Of a stretch of DNA of 64,000 bases, positions 35,263 through 44,339 are shown piece by piece. The notes beneath the pieces were generated by a model that saw nothing but the letters and a program-made list of their open reading frames with translations, made no database searches and was not told where the DNA came from. The position numbers and the translations under genes were made by a program. The stretch is from Mesoflavibacter sp037029465 (lineage in GTDB: Bacteria; Bacteroidota; Bacteroidia; Flavobacteriales; Flavobacteriaceae). Every line of letters starts with the position of its first letter. Position 1 is the stretch's first letter. The stretch lies in assembly GCF_037029465.1 (NCBI RefSeq), contig NZ_JAYMEM010000009.1, forward strand, positions 1 to 64,000, given 5' to 3'.

Positions 35263-36390
35263 ATGAAACATTACAGAATATATATTCTTGCTACATTAAG
35301 TAGCGTTGCATTATTTATAACTAGTTGTAAGCAAGAGCAACAACAAGTACAGCAACAACCACAAGCGTTACCATTGGCAGTAACCACTGTGCCTCAAAAA
35401 GAGGTGACAACATATAACACTTACCCAACAACAATAGAAGGCACTATTAATAGTGAAGTAAGAGCAAAAGTGTCTGGTTACATCAATAAAGTTTTAGTAG
35501 ACGAAGGTCAAAAAGTAAGCAAAGGACAAACACTTTTTAAATTAGAAACAGAATCTTTAAGTCAAGATGCAGAAGCAGCAAAAGCTAGTGTTAATGTAGC
35601 ACAAGTAGAGGTTGATAAATTAAAACCTTTAGTAGAAAAGAACATTATTAGTCCTGTGCAATTAGAAACTGCAAAAGCCAATTTAGCACAAGCTAAAGCG
35701 GCTTACAGCAGTATTGCTGCAAATATTGGTTATGCAACCGTAAAAAGCCCGGTTGATGGCTACGTAGGCGCAATTCCTTACAGAGAAGGATCTTTAGTAA
35801 GTGCAACTAGCGTAAATCCTTTAACTACTGTTGCTAGTATAGAAAGAGTATTTGCTTATTTTTCTATGAATGAAACAGAATATTTAGACTTCTTACAAGA
35901 TACAGAAGGCACAACACTTCAAGAAAAAATCAGCAATTTTCCAAAGGTTGAATTACTACTAGCAAACGGTCAAGTTTATGACCAAAAAGGAACTATTGAA
36001 ACGGTTACAGGTCAAATAGACGCTAATACTGGTACAGTAAGTTTTAGAGCCGTTTTTGATAACCCAAATAGATTGTTAACTAACGGAAATAGTGGTACAA
36101 TAAAAATACCTAAAACCTATGAAAATGCTGTTGTTGTTCCTCAATCAGCTTCGTTTGAGCAACAAGGACAAACGTATGTATATACCGTTGGTGATGACAA
36201 TACAGCAAAATCATCTTTAATTTCAATTAAGGATAAAAACGATTTGCTTCTTATTGTAGAATCTGGTGTAAAGAAAGGTGATTTAGTAGTTGTAAAAGGT
36301 ATAGGTAAAATTAAAAACGGAACACCTTTACAACCTCAAAAAGTAGCGTTTGACAGTATTGTTAAACCCTTAAAACCTTTATTTCAATAA
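35263..36390 (+). CDS. RND efflux periplasmic adaptor lipoprotein
   Basis: Membrane fusion protein of 375 residues with lipobox ITSC (Cys22) and a Gln-rich linker. A lipoyl-like half (VSGYINKVLVDEGQKVSKGQ), an alpha hairpin, the second lipoyl half (ATVKSPVDGYVGAIPYREG), and beta-barrel and membrane-proximal domains follow. It bridges the pump and the outer-membrane channel. AcrA/MexA type by order and context. Confidence 0.94.
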   Translation: MKHYRIYILATLSSVALFITSCKQEQQQVQQQPQALPLAVTTVPQKEVTTYNTYPTTIEGTINSEVRAKVSGYINKVLVDEGQKVSKGQTLFKLETESLSQDAEAAKASVNVAQVEVDKLKPLVEKNIISPVQLETAKANLAQAKAAYSSIAANIGYATVKSPVDGYVGAIPYREGSLVSATSVNPLTTVASIERVFAYFSMNETEYLDFLQDTEGTTLQEKISNFPKVELLLANGQVYDQKGTIETVTGQIDANTGTVSFRAVFDNPNRLLTNGNSGTIKIPKTYENAVVVPQSASFEQQGQTYVYTVGDDNTAKSSLISIKDKNDLLLIVESGVKKGDLVVVKGIGKIKNGTPLQPQKVAFDSIVKPLKPLFQ

Positions 36391-36406
36391 TATTTAGAAA
36401 AAAATT

Positions 36407-39400
36407 ATGTTAAAGACATTTATAGAAAGACCGGTATTATCTACCGTAATTTCCATCATCATAGTTATTTTGGGTGTTTTAGGGTATTCTGCTTTACCTG
36501 TAGAACAATACCCAGACATTGCACCACCAACCATTCAGGTTAATGCCACTTATCCTGGTGCAAGTGCAGAAACCATTTTAGAAAGTGTAATCATTCCTAT
36601 TGAAGAACAAATTAATGGTGTTGAGGGAATGACTTATATGACCTCTTCAGCAGATAATAACGGTACTGCAAATATTACAGTGTATTTCGATCAAGAAATG
36701 AATCCTGATATTGCAGCCGTTAACGTTCAAAACCGTGTGTCTCGAGCCAACCCATTACTACCAAGTGAAGTTGTACAAACAGGAGTTACCACACAAAAGC
36801 AACAAACCTCGGCCTTGATGTTCCTATCTGTTTATTCAGATAACGAAGATTACGACGGCGTTTTTGTTCAGAATTATTTAAAAATTAATGTTATTCCGGC
36901 TATACAACGTGTAAATGGTGTTGGAAATGTTCAGGTGTTTTCTAATCAAGATTATGCGATGCGTATATGGTTAAAACCCGAAAAACTTGCCGCCTACAAT
37001 TTAATCCCTTCCGAAGTTATTGCCGCACTACAAGAGCAAAGTTTAGAGGCTTCTGCAGGTAGTTTAGGACAAAATGACGGACAAGCATTTGCATATAATA
37101 TAAAGTATAGCGGACGTTTTAAAACCGAAAAACAGTACCAAGATATTGTTATTAAAGCCTTAGATAATGGCGAATACTTGCGTTTAAAAGATGTAGCGAA
37201 AATTGAATTAGATGCGCAAGGCTACGAGTCGTATGGGTTTACCGAAGGCTATCCGAGTGTGAATATGGGAGTTTTTCAGACGGCAGGCTCCAATGCACAA
37301 GAGATTATTACAAATATAAAATCGGAGTTAGATCGTTTATCGAAAGACTTTCCCGACGGTATAAAATATGAAATTAATTACGACACCAATGAGTTTTTAA
37401 CCGCTTCTATGAACAAGGTTAGAAACACCTTAATTGAAGCCTTTTTATTGGTGTTTTTGGTGGTATTTATCTTCCTTCAAGATTTCCGTTCTACCTTAAT
37501 TCCGGCTATTGCTGTTCCAGTAGCCATTGTTGGTACCTTCTTTTTCTTAAACGTATTTGGTTATTCTATTAACCTGTTAACTCTATTTGCTTTAGTATTG
37601 GCAATTGGTATTGTGGTAGATGATGCTATTGTGGTGGTAGAAGCTGTACACGCCAAAATAGATGAAGGGGCAAAAAATGCGAAAACAGCAACACTGGATG
37701 CGATGCACGAAATATCGGGAGCTATTATCTCTATCACCTTAGTTATGGCGGCAGTGTTTGTTCCGGTGACTTTTATTCAAGGACCAACTGGGGTGTTTTA
37801 CGAGCAATTTGGGGTTACCTTAATTGTAGCTATTTTAATTTCGGCCGTAAACGCCTTAACGTTAAGTCCGGCGTTGTGTGCCCTGTTTTTAAAAGGTCAC
37901 GACGATCACGAAGACAAAAACAAAAGTTTTCTTCAGAAATTTTACGACCGTTTTAATGCTGGGTTTAATGCCGCTACGCAACGCTACGGTAAGTCTCTTA
38001 GCTTTTTATACAAAAACAAATGGGTAACAGGACTAATACTTGTTCTTTCAGGTGTTGGTATTTGGTGGGCAGCCTCTACAACCCCAACAGGATTTGTGCC
38101 AGATGAAGATCGTGGTATTATCTTTATGAATGTAGAATTACCGGCTGGAGCTACAATGGACAGAACCAATGTAGTTACCGAAGAGCTGTACCAAAAGGCC
38201 AAACAAATTCCTGGTGTTCGTGGAGTAACGGTAATTAATGGCCGAAGCTTAATAAGTGGTGCCGGTTCTAACTACGGTTTAGGATTTGTAAAATTAGATA
38301 ACTGGGACGAGCGTGAAACCGAAGACTTATCTTCTAGTGCCATTATTGGAAAACTATTTGGTATTGCAGCGACTATTCCAGATGCTAATATTATTTTCTT
38401 TGCGCCGCCAAGTATTCCTGGTTTTGGACTTTCAGGTGGTTTTGAGGTGAATTTAATGGATAAATCTGGTGGAAGTTTTGAAGATCTAGATGCTGCCACA
38501 CAACAGTTTATTGGTAACTTGATGAAACATCCAGAAATTCAGTATGGACAATCTTCATTCAACACAAGATATCCTCAATACGAGTTAGAAATTGATGTGC
38601 CATTAGCTAAAAGATATAACGTGTCTATAAGTAGTATATTCTCTACTTTACAAGGTTATATAGGTGGAATTTACGCAGCTGATTTTGCTAGATTTGGTAA
38701 GCAATATAGAGTTTATGTACAAGCCTTGCCAGAAGACAGAACAGATGCAAGTTCTTTAAATGAATTGTATATAAAAACAGGAAGTGGTGAGATGGCACCA
38801 ATTACACAGTTCGTAGATTTAAAACGTGTATATGGTCCGCAATCTGTAACGCGTTTCAACTTATATAATTCGTCAAAAATTAGTGGAGCATCTAACCCTG
38901 GTTTTAGTACCGGTGACGCACTTGCAGTTGTTAACGAAGAAATTAAAAACTTACCAAACAACTACGATGTGGCTTACTCTGGTTTATCTAGAGAAGAGGT
39001 AAATGCAGGTAATCAAACGGTTATTATTTTCATATTGGTAATTGTATTCGTTTTCTTCTTACTCGCTGCACAATATGAAAGTTACTTATTGCCATTAGCT
39101 GTAATATTTTCTTTACCGCTAGGTGTGTTTGGAGCCTTTTTCTCAACCAAAATGTTAGGCTTACAGAATAACATTTATTTCCAAATAGCCTTAATCATGC
39201 TGGTTGGTTTATTAGCTAAAAATGCCATCTTAATTGTAGAGTTTGCGCTACAACGTAGACGTAGCGGAGAAGATTTAGTAGACGCAGCTATACATGGTGC
39301 AAAAGCCAGATTACGACCAATTTTAATGACCTCTTTTGCCTTTATCTTAGGATTAATGCCACTTGTGTTAGCAAACGGTGTTGGAGCTGCTGGTAACAGA

Positions 39401-39541
39401 TCTATTGGTACTGGTGCTGCTGGAGGAATGTTAATAGGAACCATTTTAGGAATTTTTGTAATCCCTATTCTATTCATCTTATTCCAATGGTTGCAAGAGA
39501 AAGTTTCAGGTCAACCAAAAACAAAAACTATCGAGAACTAA
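36407..39541 (+). CDS. RND multidrug efflux pump, HAE1 (AcrB) family
   Basis: Inner-membrane proton-driven pump of 1044 residues, standard for AcrB homologues. The N-terminus MLKTFIERPVLSTVISIIIV and the duplicated set of twelve membrane helices are present. LAIGIVVDDAIVVVEAVHAK lies in helix 4 and carries the two proton-relay Asp residues, and GLLAKNAILIVEFA lies in the second half. The gene has a base-composition shift: lines I counted at 37.6, 37.7, 37.9 and 38.0 kb are 43-50% GC, against 33-37% near both ends. This suggests a mosaic origin of the central part. Confidence 0.95.
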   Translation: MLKTFIERPVLSTVISIIIVILGVLGYSALPVEQYPDIAPPTIQVNATYPGASAETILESVIIPIEEQINGVEGMTYMTSSADNNGTANITVYFDQEMNPDIAAVNVQNRVSRANPLLPSEVVQTGVTTQKQQTSALMFLSVYSDNEDYDGVFVQNYLKINVIPAIQRVNGVGNVQVFSNQDYAMRIWLKPEKLAAYNLIPSEVIAALQEQSLEASAGSLGQNDGQAFAYNIKYSGRFKTEKQYQDIVIKALDNGEYLRLKDVAKIELDAQGYESYGFTEGYPSVNMGVFQTAGSNAQEIITNIKSELDRLSKDFPDGIKYEINYDTNEFLTASMNKVRNTLIEAFLLVFLVVFIFLQDFRSTLIPAIAVPVAIVGTFFFLNVFGYSINLLTLFALVLAIGIVVDDAIVVVEAVHAKIDEGAKNAKTATLDAMHEISGAIISITLVMAAVFVPVTFIQGPTGVFYEQFGVTLIVAILISAVNALTLSPALCALFLKGHDDHEDKNKSFLQKFYDRFNAGFNAATQRYGKSLSFLYKNKWVTGLILVLSGVGIWWAASTTPTGFVPDEDRGIIFMNVELPAGATMDRTNVVTEELYQKAKQIPGVRGVTVINGRSLISGAGSNYGLGFVKLDNWDERETEDLSSSAIIGKLFGIAATIPDANIIFFAPPSIPGFGLSGGFEVNLMDKSGGSFEDLDAATQQFIGNLMKHPEIQYGQSSFNTRYPQYELEIDVPLAKRYNVSISSIFSTLQGYIGGIYAADFARFGKQYRVYVQALPEDRTDASSLNELYIKTGSGEMAPITQFVDLKRVYGPQSVTRFNLYNSSKISGASNPGFSTGDALAVVNEEIKNLPNNYDVAYSGLSREEVNAGNQTVIIFILVIVFVFFLLAAQYESYLLPLAVIFSLPLGVFGAFFSTKMLGLQNNIYFQIALIMLVGLLAKNAILIVEFALQRRRSGEDLVDAAIHGAKARLRPILMTSFAFILGLMPLVLANGVGAAGNRSIGTGAAGGMLIGTILGIFVIPILFILFQWLQEKVSGQPKTKTIEN

Positions 39542-39545
39542 AATT

Positions 39546-40958
39546 ATGATATCACATTCAACATATAAAAAATTAAGTAAACCCTTATTACTTATTGTAG
39601 TTGCGATAACAATGCAAAGTTGCTTTGTAGCTAAAGATTATACGCGACCAGAATTAGAAGAAACAGACCATTTATTTAGAACAGATAATTTGCCAGCAGA
39701 CAGTTTGTCTATGGCAGATATATCTTGGAAAGATTTATTTTCAGACAGCTATTTGCAGCAGTACATTAATGAAGGTCTTCAAAATAACTTAGATATTAGA
39801 ACTGCAATTCAGCAAATTCTAGTTACCGAAGCTTACTTAAAACAAGGTAAAGCAGGTTATTTACCAACGGTTAGCGCTACTGCACAGATGACACGTCAAG
39901 AATTGTCTGGAAACAGTCAATTTGGGTCTTTCTTTTCGTCATTAGATCAATATGAACTTTCAGGAAGTTTATCTTGGGAAGCTGATATTTGGGGAAAAAT
40001 TAGAAGTAACAAACGTGCTAGCGAAGCTACCTATTTACAAAGTGTCGCTGCACATAAAGCGGTAAAAACACAGTTAGTATCTAGCATTGCAACTACATAT
40101 TACCAATTGTTGGCCTTAGATGCACAATTAGAAGTTACAGAGCAAACAGTTGCCGCTAGAGACAGTAGTGTCATTACAATTAAAGCATTAAAGGACGCTG
40201 GACAAGTAAACCAAGTTGCGGTTGACCAAAATATTGCGCAATACAATAACGCAAAAGCACTATTAGTAGATATAAAAGCTACAATTTTTAAAACTGAAAA
40301 TGCTTTAAATCTTTTATTAGGAAGATCATCTCAGCCTATTCAACGAGGTTCTTTAGAAAACCAAAACTTTGATGCCGATATAAAAGTTGGTGTACCTGCT
40401 ACTTTATTAAGTAACAGACCAGATGTTATTGCTTCAGAATATGGTTTAATCAACGCTTTTGAGTTAACCAATGTAGCACGAAGTAATTTTTATCCGTCAC
40501 TAACATTAACGGCTAATTCTGGTTTTCAAAGTCTTGAGTTAGATCAATTACTTGATGCAAATTCACTATTTGCAACATTAGTTGGTGGATTAACTCAGCC
40601 TATTTTTAATCAAAGACGTATTAAAACGCAGCACGAAGTTGCCAAAGCACAGCAGGAACAAGCTTTATTAGCCTTTAAAAACACGCTTTTAACAGCAGGA
40701 AATGAAGTGTCTAATGCACTTTACGATTATGAGGCAGAAACAGAGAAGTTTGAATACCGTCAAAATGAAGTTGAAGCATTAAGAAATGCCGAAAGTAATT
40801 CGGAAGAATTATTGAAAAACGGATATGCCAATTATTTAGACCTATTAACAGCTAGACAAAGCGCGCTAAGTGCAGAACTTAATTTAATTGATAACAAACT
40901 ACAACAAATGTTAAGCGTTATCAACCTTTATGAAGCTTTAGGTGGCGGCTGGAAATAA
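39546..40958 (+). CDS. Outer-membrane efflux channel lipoprotein, TolC/NodT type
   Basis: Protein of 470 residues with lipobox MQSC (Cys26) and the NodT-like start YTRPELEETDHLF. Two repeated coiled-coil/beta-barrel units follow (SGSLSWEADIWGKIRSNKRA and the C-terminal NGYANYLDLLTARQSALSAE). It forms the trimeric exit duct for the RND pump. It starts four bases after the pump gene. Confidence 0.94.
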   Translation: MISHSTYKKLSKPLLLIVVAITMQSCFVAKDYTRPELEETDHLFRTDNLPADSLSMADISWKDLFSDSYLQQYINEGLQNNLDIRTAIQQILVTEAYLKQGKAGYLPTVSATAQMTRQELSGNSQFGSFFSSLDQYELSGSLSWEADIWGKIRSNKRASEATYLQSVAAHKAVKTQLVSSIATTYYQLLALDAQLEVTEQTVAARDSSVITIKALKDAGQVNQVAVDQNIAQYNNAKALLVDIKATIFKTENALNLLLGRSSQPIQRGSLENQNFDADIKVGVPATLLSNRPDVIASEYGLINAFELTNVARSNFYPSLTLTANSGFQSLELDQLLDANSLFATLVGGLTQPIFNQRRIKTQHEVAKAQQEQALLAFKNTLLTAGNEVSNALYDYEAETEKFEYRQNEVEALRNAESNSEELLKNGYANYLDLLTARQSALSAELNLIDNKLQQMLSVINLYEALGGGWK

Positions 40959-40967
40959 AATTTAAAA

Positions 40968-41252
40968 GTGAAAAAGAATAATAAATACAGGTTAACTTTA
41001 GACGAAATCACGTTAAAAGATAACCCAAACCCAACTGGAAATTTACAGTTTGAATTTGAAAATCATGATGATATTTTAAGCATTTTAGAAAAAATTAAGC
41101 AGAAAAATATCTTTGATGAAAACACAAATAAAGAGTTTGCAGTTGGGTTAAAATTGTTTAGTGAAGTCTTATTAAAAAACAGAAAGCATGAACTTTTTGA
41201 AGATTTGATGCCAAGTTTTAAAGCTTTTATGACAAAACTAAAATCATATTAA
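40968..41252 (+). CDS. DUF3861-like small cytosolic protein
   Basis: Protein of 94 residues starting at GTG, nine bases after the channel gene and one base before the TetR ATG. The pattern YRLTLDEITLKDNP, FEFENHDDILSILEKI and GLKLFSEVLLKNRKHELFED resembles the small domain family DUF3861; this is from memory of the family, not alignment. No signal peptide. Tight spacing makes it part of the efflux operon; function unknown. Confidence 0.65.
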   Translation: MKKNNKYRLTLDEITLKDNPNPTGNLQFEFENHDDILSILEKIKQKNIFDENTNKEFAVGLKLFSEVLLKNRKHELFEDLMPSFKAFMTKLKSY

Positions 41253-41253
41253 A

Positions 41254-41844
41254 ATGATTAGCAAGCAGGAGTTATTAGAACAATCGGCAGAAAAATTTGT
41301 AAAGTTTGGTAGCAGAAGTTTTACTATGGATGAGCTTGCGTCTGAGTTAGGAATTTCAAAAAAAACAATTTATCATCATTTTGATAGTAAAGACCATTTA
41401 ATTTATGATAGTGTTGGTTTATTAATTAACAATTATACTAATAACGTAGATCAAATAGTAAGTAAAGAAAAGGATCCAATAATTTGTGTTATTTTATTAT
41501 ATAAAACAGCTTTAGAACACTTAAAAAACTTCAAACCGTCGTTTATTTTCGGGCTTCAAAAATACTATCCAAAAGCATATAGTCAGTTTGATCAATTTAG
41601 ACAAAATTTTATTAAAATAACATTGTTTAACCTGCTTCAAAGTGCACAAAACCAAAATATTATTAGAGAAGAAGTAAATCTGCATTTGTTTTGTGATCTT
41701 TATTTTAAGCGGTTTGAAGAGGTTGCTCTAAAAAATACAAGCTTGATAGATAAGTATTCTCAAGAAGAAATATTGAATCATTTTGTAGTTTATAATTTAA
41801 GAGGAGTAACAGTATCTAGTTATAGTAATGTTTATTTTGAATAG
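41254..41844 (+). CDS. TetR-family transcriptional regulator
   Basis: Regulator of 196 residues. The N-terminal TetR helix-turn-helix is clear (FTMDELASELGISKKTIYHHF, residues about 22-42), and the rest is a helical ligand-binding domain. It lies in the same operon as the GbsR regulator, pump and channel, giving the locus two regulators of different families. A C-terminal YNLRGVTVSSYSN stretch is unremarkable. Confidence 0.9.
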   Translation: MISKQELLEQSAEKFVKFGSRSFTMDELASELGISKKTIYHHFDSKDHLIYDSVGLLINNYTNNVDQIVSKEKDPIICVILLYKTALEHLKNFKPSFIFGLQKYYPKAYSQFDQFRQNFIKITLFNLLQSAQNQNIIREEVNLHLFCDLYFKRFEEVALKNTSLIDKYSQEEILNHFVVYNLRGVTVSSYSNVYFE

Positions 41845-41861
41845 TTTGCTATTTTTGCCAA

Positions 41862-42257
41862 ATGAAAAAAGATATCCACATTCCTAAAGTAGAAGGTGTT
41901 TACATTGCTATTGTAAACGAGTACAATGATATTTATCAAACTCAAGATTGGAACGCCTATATTGTTAATGATAAAGAGGTAGATTTAGACACTGTAATTA
42001 TTGTAACTAGTGGTTATTCTGAAAGTAAAACAACCTCAGTTTTCAGAAAAAAAATAGATAAACTTCCTAAAAAAAGTTATGCAAAAATCGAATTGATTCA
42101 AGAAGAACTTTTTGCACTCAATAACCAATTTAAAGTCACTTTTTTTGAAGGTAATACGATGTTTGATAAAACATATACGTTTAGAAAAAACACGATAAAT
42201 AAAAATGCACTTCAAAATATTCCTTTAATTAATCAAAAAGGAGTTTTAGTAAAATAA
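41862..42257 (+). CDS. Conserved hypothetical protein after the efflux operon
   Basis: Protein of 131 residues, soluble, beta-rich, starting MKKDIHIPKVEGVYIAIVNE. Other notable stretches are VIIVTSGYSESKTTSVFRKK and FKVTFFEGNTMFDKTYTF. It follows the TetR gene by 17 bases and may be read through with it, but I recognise no function. Confidence 0.75.
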   Translation: MKKDIHIPKVEGVYIAIVNEYNDIYQTQDWNAYIVNDKEVDLDTVIIVTSGYSESKTTSVFRKKIDKLPKKSYAKIELIQEELFALNNQFKVTFFEGNTMFDKTYTFRKNTINKNALQNIPLINQKGVLVK

Positions 42258-42404
42258 AAAAAGCATACTTTTTAGCATAAAAAAATCTTTTGCCTTTAAA
42301 ATTTTTTTCATTTTCTATTTAAGAAAACGTTGTAGTATTTAAGTTAGCCAAAACTATCCTTAAATAACATGATTTATCTCATGTTTAGTGGTGTTTTAAG
42401 CATG

Positions 42405-42412
42405 TAACTTTG
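42405..42412 (+). promoter_or_regulatory. -7 element for SLC13 permease gene
   Basis: TAACTTTG, an exact TANNTTTG match, 51 bases before the ATG at 42464. The rest of the 42258-42463 gap shows no strong feature. Confidence 0.45.
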
Positions 42413-42463
42413 TTAGGGTAAAGAACAAAATCTTACTTATTTGTTCTTCCAAAACAAAGCAAA

Positions 42464-44314
42464 ATGATAACCACAACTTTCATCATCTTAGGTATTACAA
42501 TCGCATTTTTTGTTTGGGGAAAATTATCTCCAGATGTTGTAGCCTTAATGTCTATGTTAGCACTATTTTTAACAGGTGTTTTAGACTTACCAGAAACGCT
42601 TAGCGGATTTAGTAACCCAACGGTAATTATGATTGCATCTTTGTTTGTCATTGGTGAAGGGTTATCTAAAACAGGTTGGACTGCTTTAGCAGGAAAAACG
42701 TTTGTAAAGTTTGCAAAAAGTAGTACTACAAAAATGGTAGTTATTTTAACCTTTGGTTCTGGTGTGCTTTCTGGTTTTGTTAGTAACACCGGTACAGTTG
42801 CAACTTTATTACCAGTATCAATTTCTACAGCTTGGAAGCTAGGAACATTCCCTTCAAAAGTATTAATGCCAATTGCTTTTGGGTCAAATTCTGGTGGATT
42901 GTTAACCTTAACTGGTACGCCTCCAAACATTATTGTTAGTAATGCTTTAGAAGAAACAGGACAAACAGGGTTTTCTTTCTTTGAGTTTGGTTTAATTGGT
43001 CTTCCAATTCTTTTAATTACCATTCTTTACTTTAGATACTTAGGATTTAACCTTTTACCAAGTAACAAAACCAACAACAAGCCAGTAGATATAGATTCTA
43101 CAATGCACAAATGGATAGAAGCTTACAAAGTACATGATGATTATTATAGATTAAGAATACGTTCTGTATCACAATTAATCAACACAAAATTATCAGATTG
43201 GGATTTAGAAAACCAATATAATTTACAGGTTATTAGACTTAAAAGAAGACATCCAAATCGTTTAAAAGGAATACCTGAATTTATCGAATTCCCAACAGAA
43301 AAAGTCACACTTAAATACCACGATATTATCACCGTTAAAGGTGAAACAGAAGCTGTAAACCGATTAATGATCACTTTTAGATTAGGACTATTACCAGTTG
43401 AAGAATCTGAAGCTGAAGGCGAAGTAAAAGAAAACCTAATCAATCAAGAAGTTGGTATGAGTGAAATTATGATTACACCAAATTCATATTTGGTAGGTCG
43501 TAAAGTGCAACGTGGTAAATACTTTAGTGATTTTGGATTTCAATTATTAGCTGTTTCAAGAAATAACAAACCGCTTTTAGATAACGAGATTACTATAAAA
43601 GCAGGAGATGCCTTTTTAGTAAGAGGTACTTGGGAAAGTATAGATAAACTTAAAGATCATTTTGAAAATTTAGTAATCGTTGGTAGCCCAGAAGGTTTAT
43701 CAAAAGACGTTGTAAACATTACTGAAAAGTCTTATATCGCTTTGGGTTCATTATTACTAATGATTTTCATGTTAGTGTTTAAGATAGTACCAGGTGCAAT
43801 AGCAGCTTTAATTAGCGCTGGTATTGTTTTACTTACAGGTTGCGTGCCTTTAGCAAAAGCCTATAAAGGAATAAGTTGGATGAGCGTAGTGATGATTGCA
43901 GCAATGATACCAATGGGATTAGCCTTACAAAAAACAGGTGCTGCGCAGATGATAGCAAATTCATTAGTCAATAGTTTAGGCGGTATGAATTTAGTCATCT
44001 TATTAGCAGGAATTTTTATACTAACCACAACTTTTAGTCAAGTCATTAATAACTCTGCAACTGCAGTACTAATGGCACCAATTGTAATACTAACAGCACA
44101 ATCTTTAGATGTTTCTGCAAAGCCATTTATGATTGTTGTTGCTATAAGTGCCTCAACAGCATTTTTAACACCAATTGGTACAACTACAAATGCAATGGTA
44201 ATGGCAGCAGGTGATTATAAATTTAAAGACTATGTAAAAGTTGGTGCACCATTACTACTACTAATACTGATAACTACAATACTATTAGTGCCAATTATTT
44301 GGCCTTTTGAATAA
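42464..44314 (+). CDS. SLC13-family anion permease with TrkA-C domains
   Basis: Membrane protein of 616 residues. N-terminal helices include SNTGTVATLLPVSIS and TLTGTPPNIIVSNA, the SLC13/DASS anion-sodium motif. Two soluble TrkA-C (RCK_C) domains follow (about 215-300 and 315-390; MITPNSYLVGRKVQRGKYF and RGTWESIDKLKDHF), then the second half with SQVINNSATAVLMAP and TTTNAMVM. It would import sulfate or dicarboxylates. The adjacent PEP carboxykinase gene makes a C4-dicarboxylate link plausible, but sulfate is equally possible. Confidence 0.9.
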   Translation: MITTTFIILGITIAFFVWGKLSPDVVALMSMLALFLTGVLDLPETLSGFSNPTVIMIASLFVIGEGLSKTGWTALAGKTFVKFAKSSTTKMVVILTFGSGVLSGFVSNTGTVATLLPVSISTAWKLGTFPSKVLMPIAFGSNSGGLLTLTGTPPNIIVSNALEETGQTGFSFFEFGLIGLPILLITILYFRYLGFNLLPSNKTNNKPVDIDSTMHKWIEAYKVHDDYYRLRIRSVSQLINTKLSDWDLENQYNLQVIRLKRRHPNRLKGIPEFIEFPTEKVTLKYHDIITVKGETEAVNRLMITFRLGLLPVEESEAEGEVKENLINQEVGMSEIMITPNSYLVGRKVQRGKYFSDFGFQLLAVSRNNKPLLDNEITIKAGDAFLVRGTWESIDKLKDHFENLVIVGSPEGLSKDVVNITEKSYIALGSLLLMIFMLVFKIVPGAIAALISAGIVLLTGCVPLAKAYKGISWMSVVMIAAMIPMGLALQKTGAAQMIANSLVNSLGGMNLVILLAGIFILTTTFSQVINNSATAVLMAPIVILTAQSLDVSAKPFMIVVAISASTAFLTPIGTTTNAMVMAAGDYKFKDYVKVGAPLLLLILITTILLVPIIWPFE

Positions 44315-44339
44315 CATTAATAACAAATACCAATACAAA

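Noticed and set aside
42433..43023. 196-residue antisense frame over the SLC13 permease gene
   Set aside because: The permease reading has clear family motifs; the antisense frame is Pro/Val/Thr-rich without any domain.
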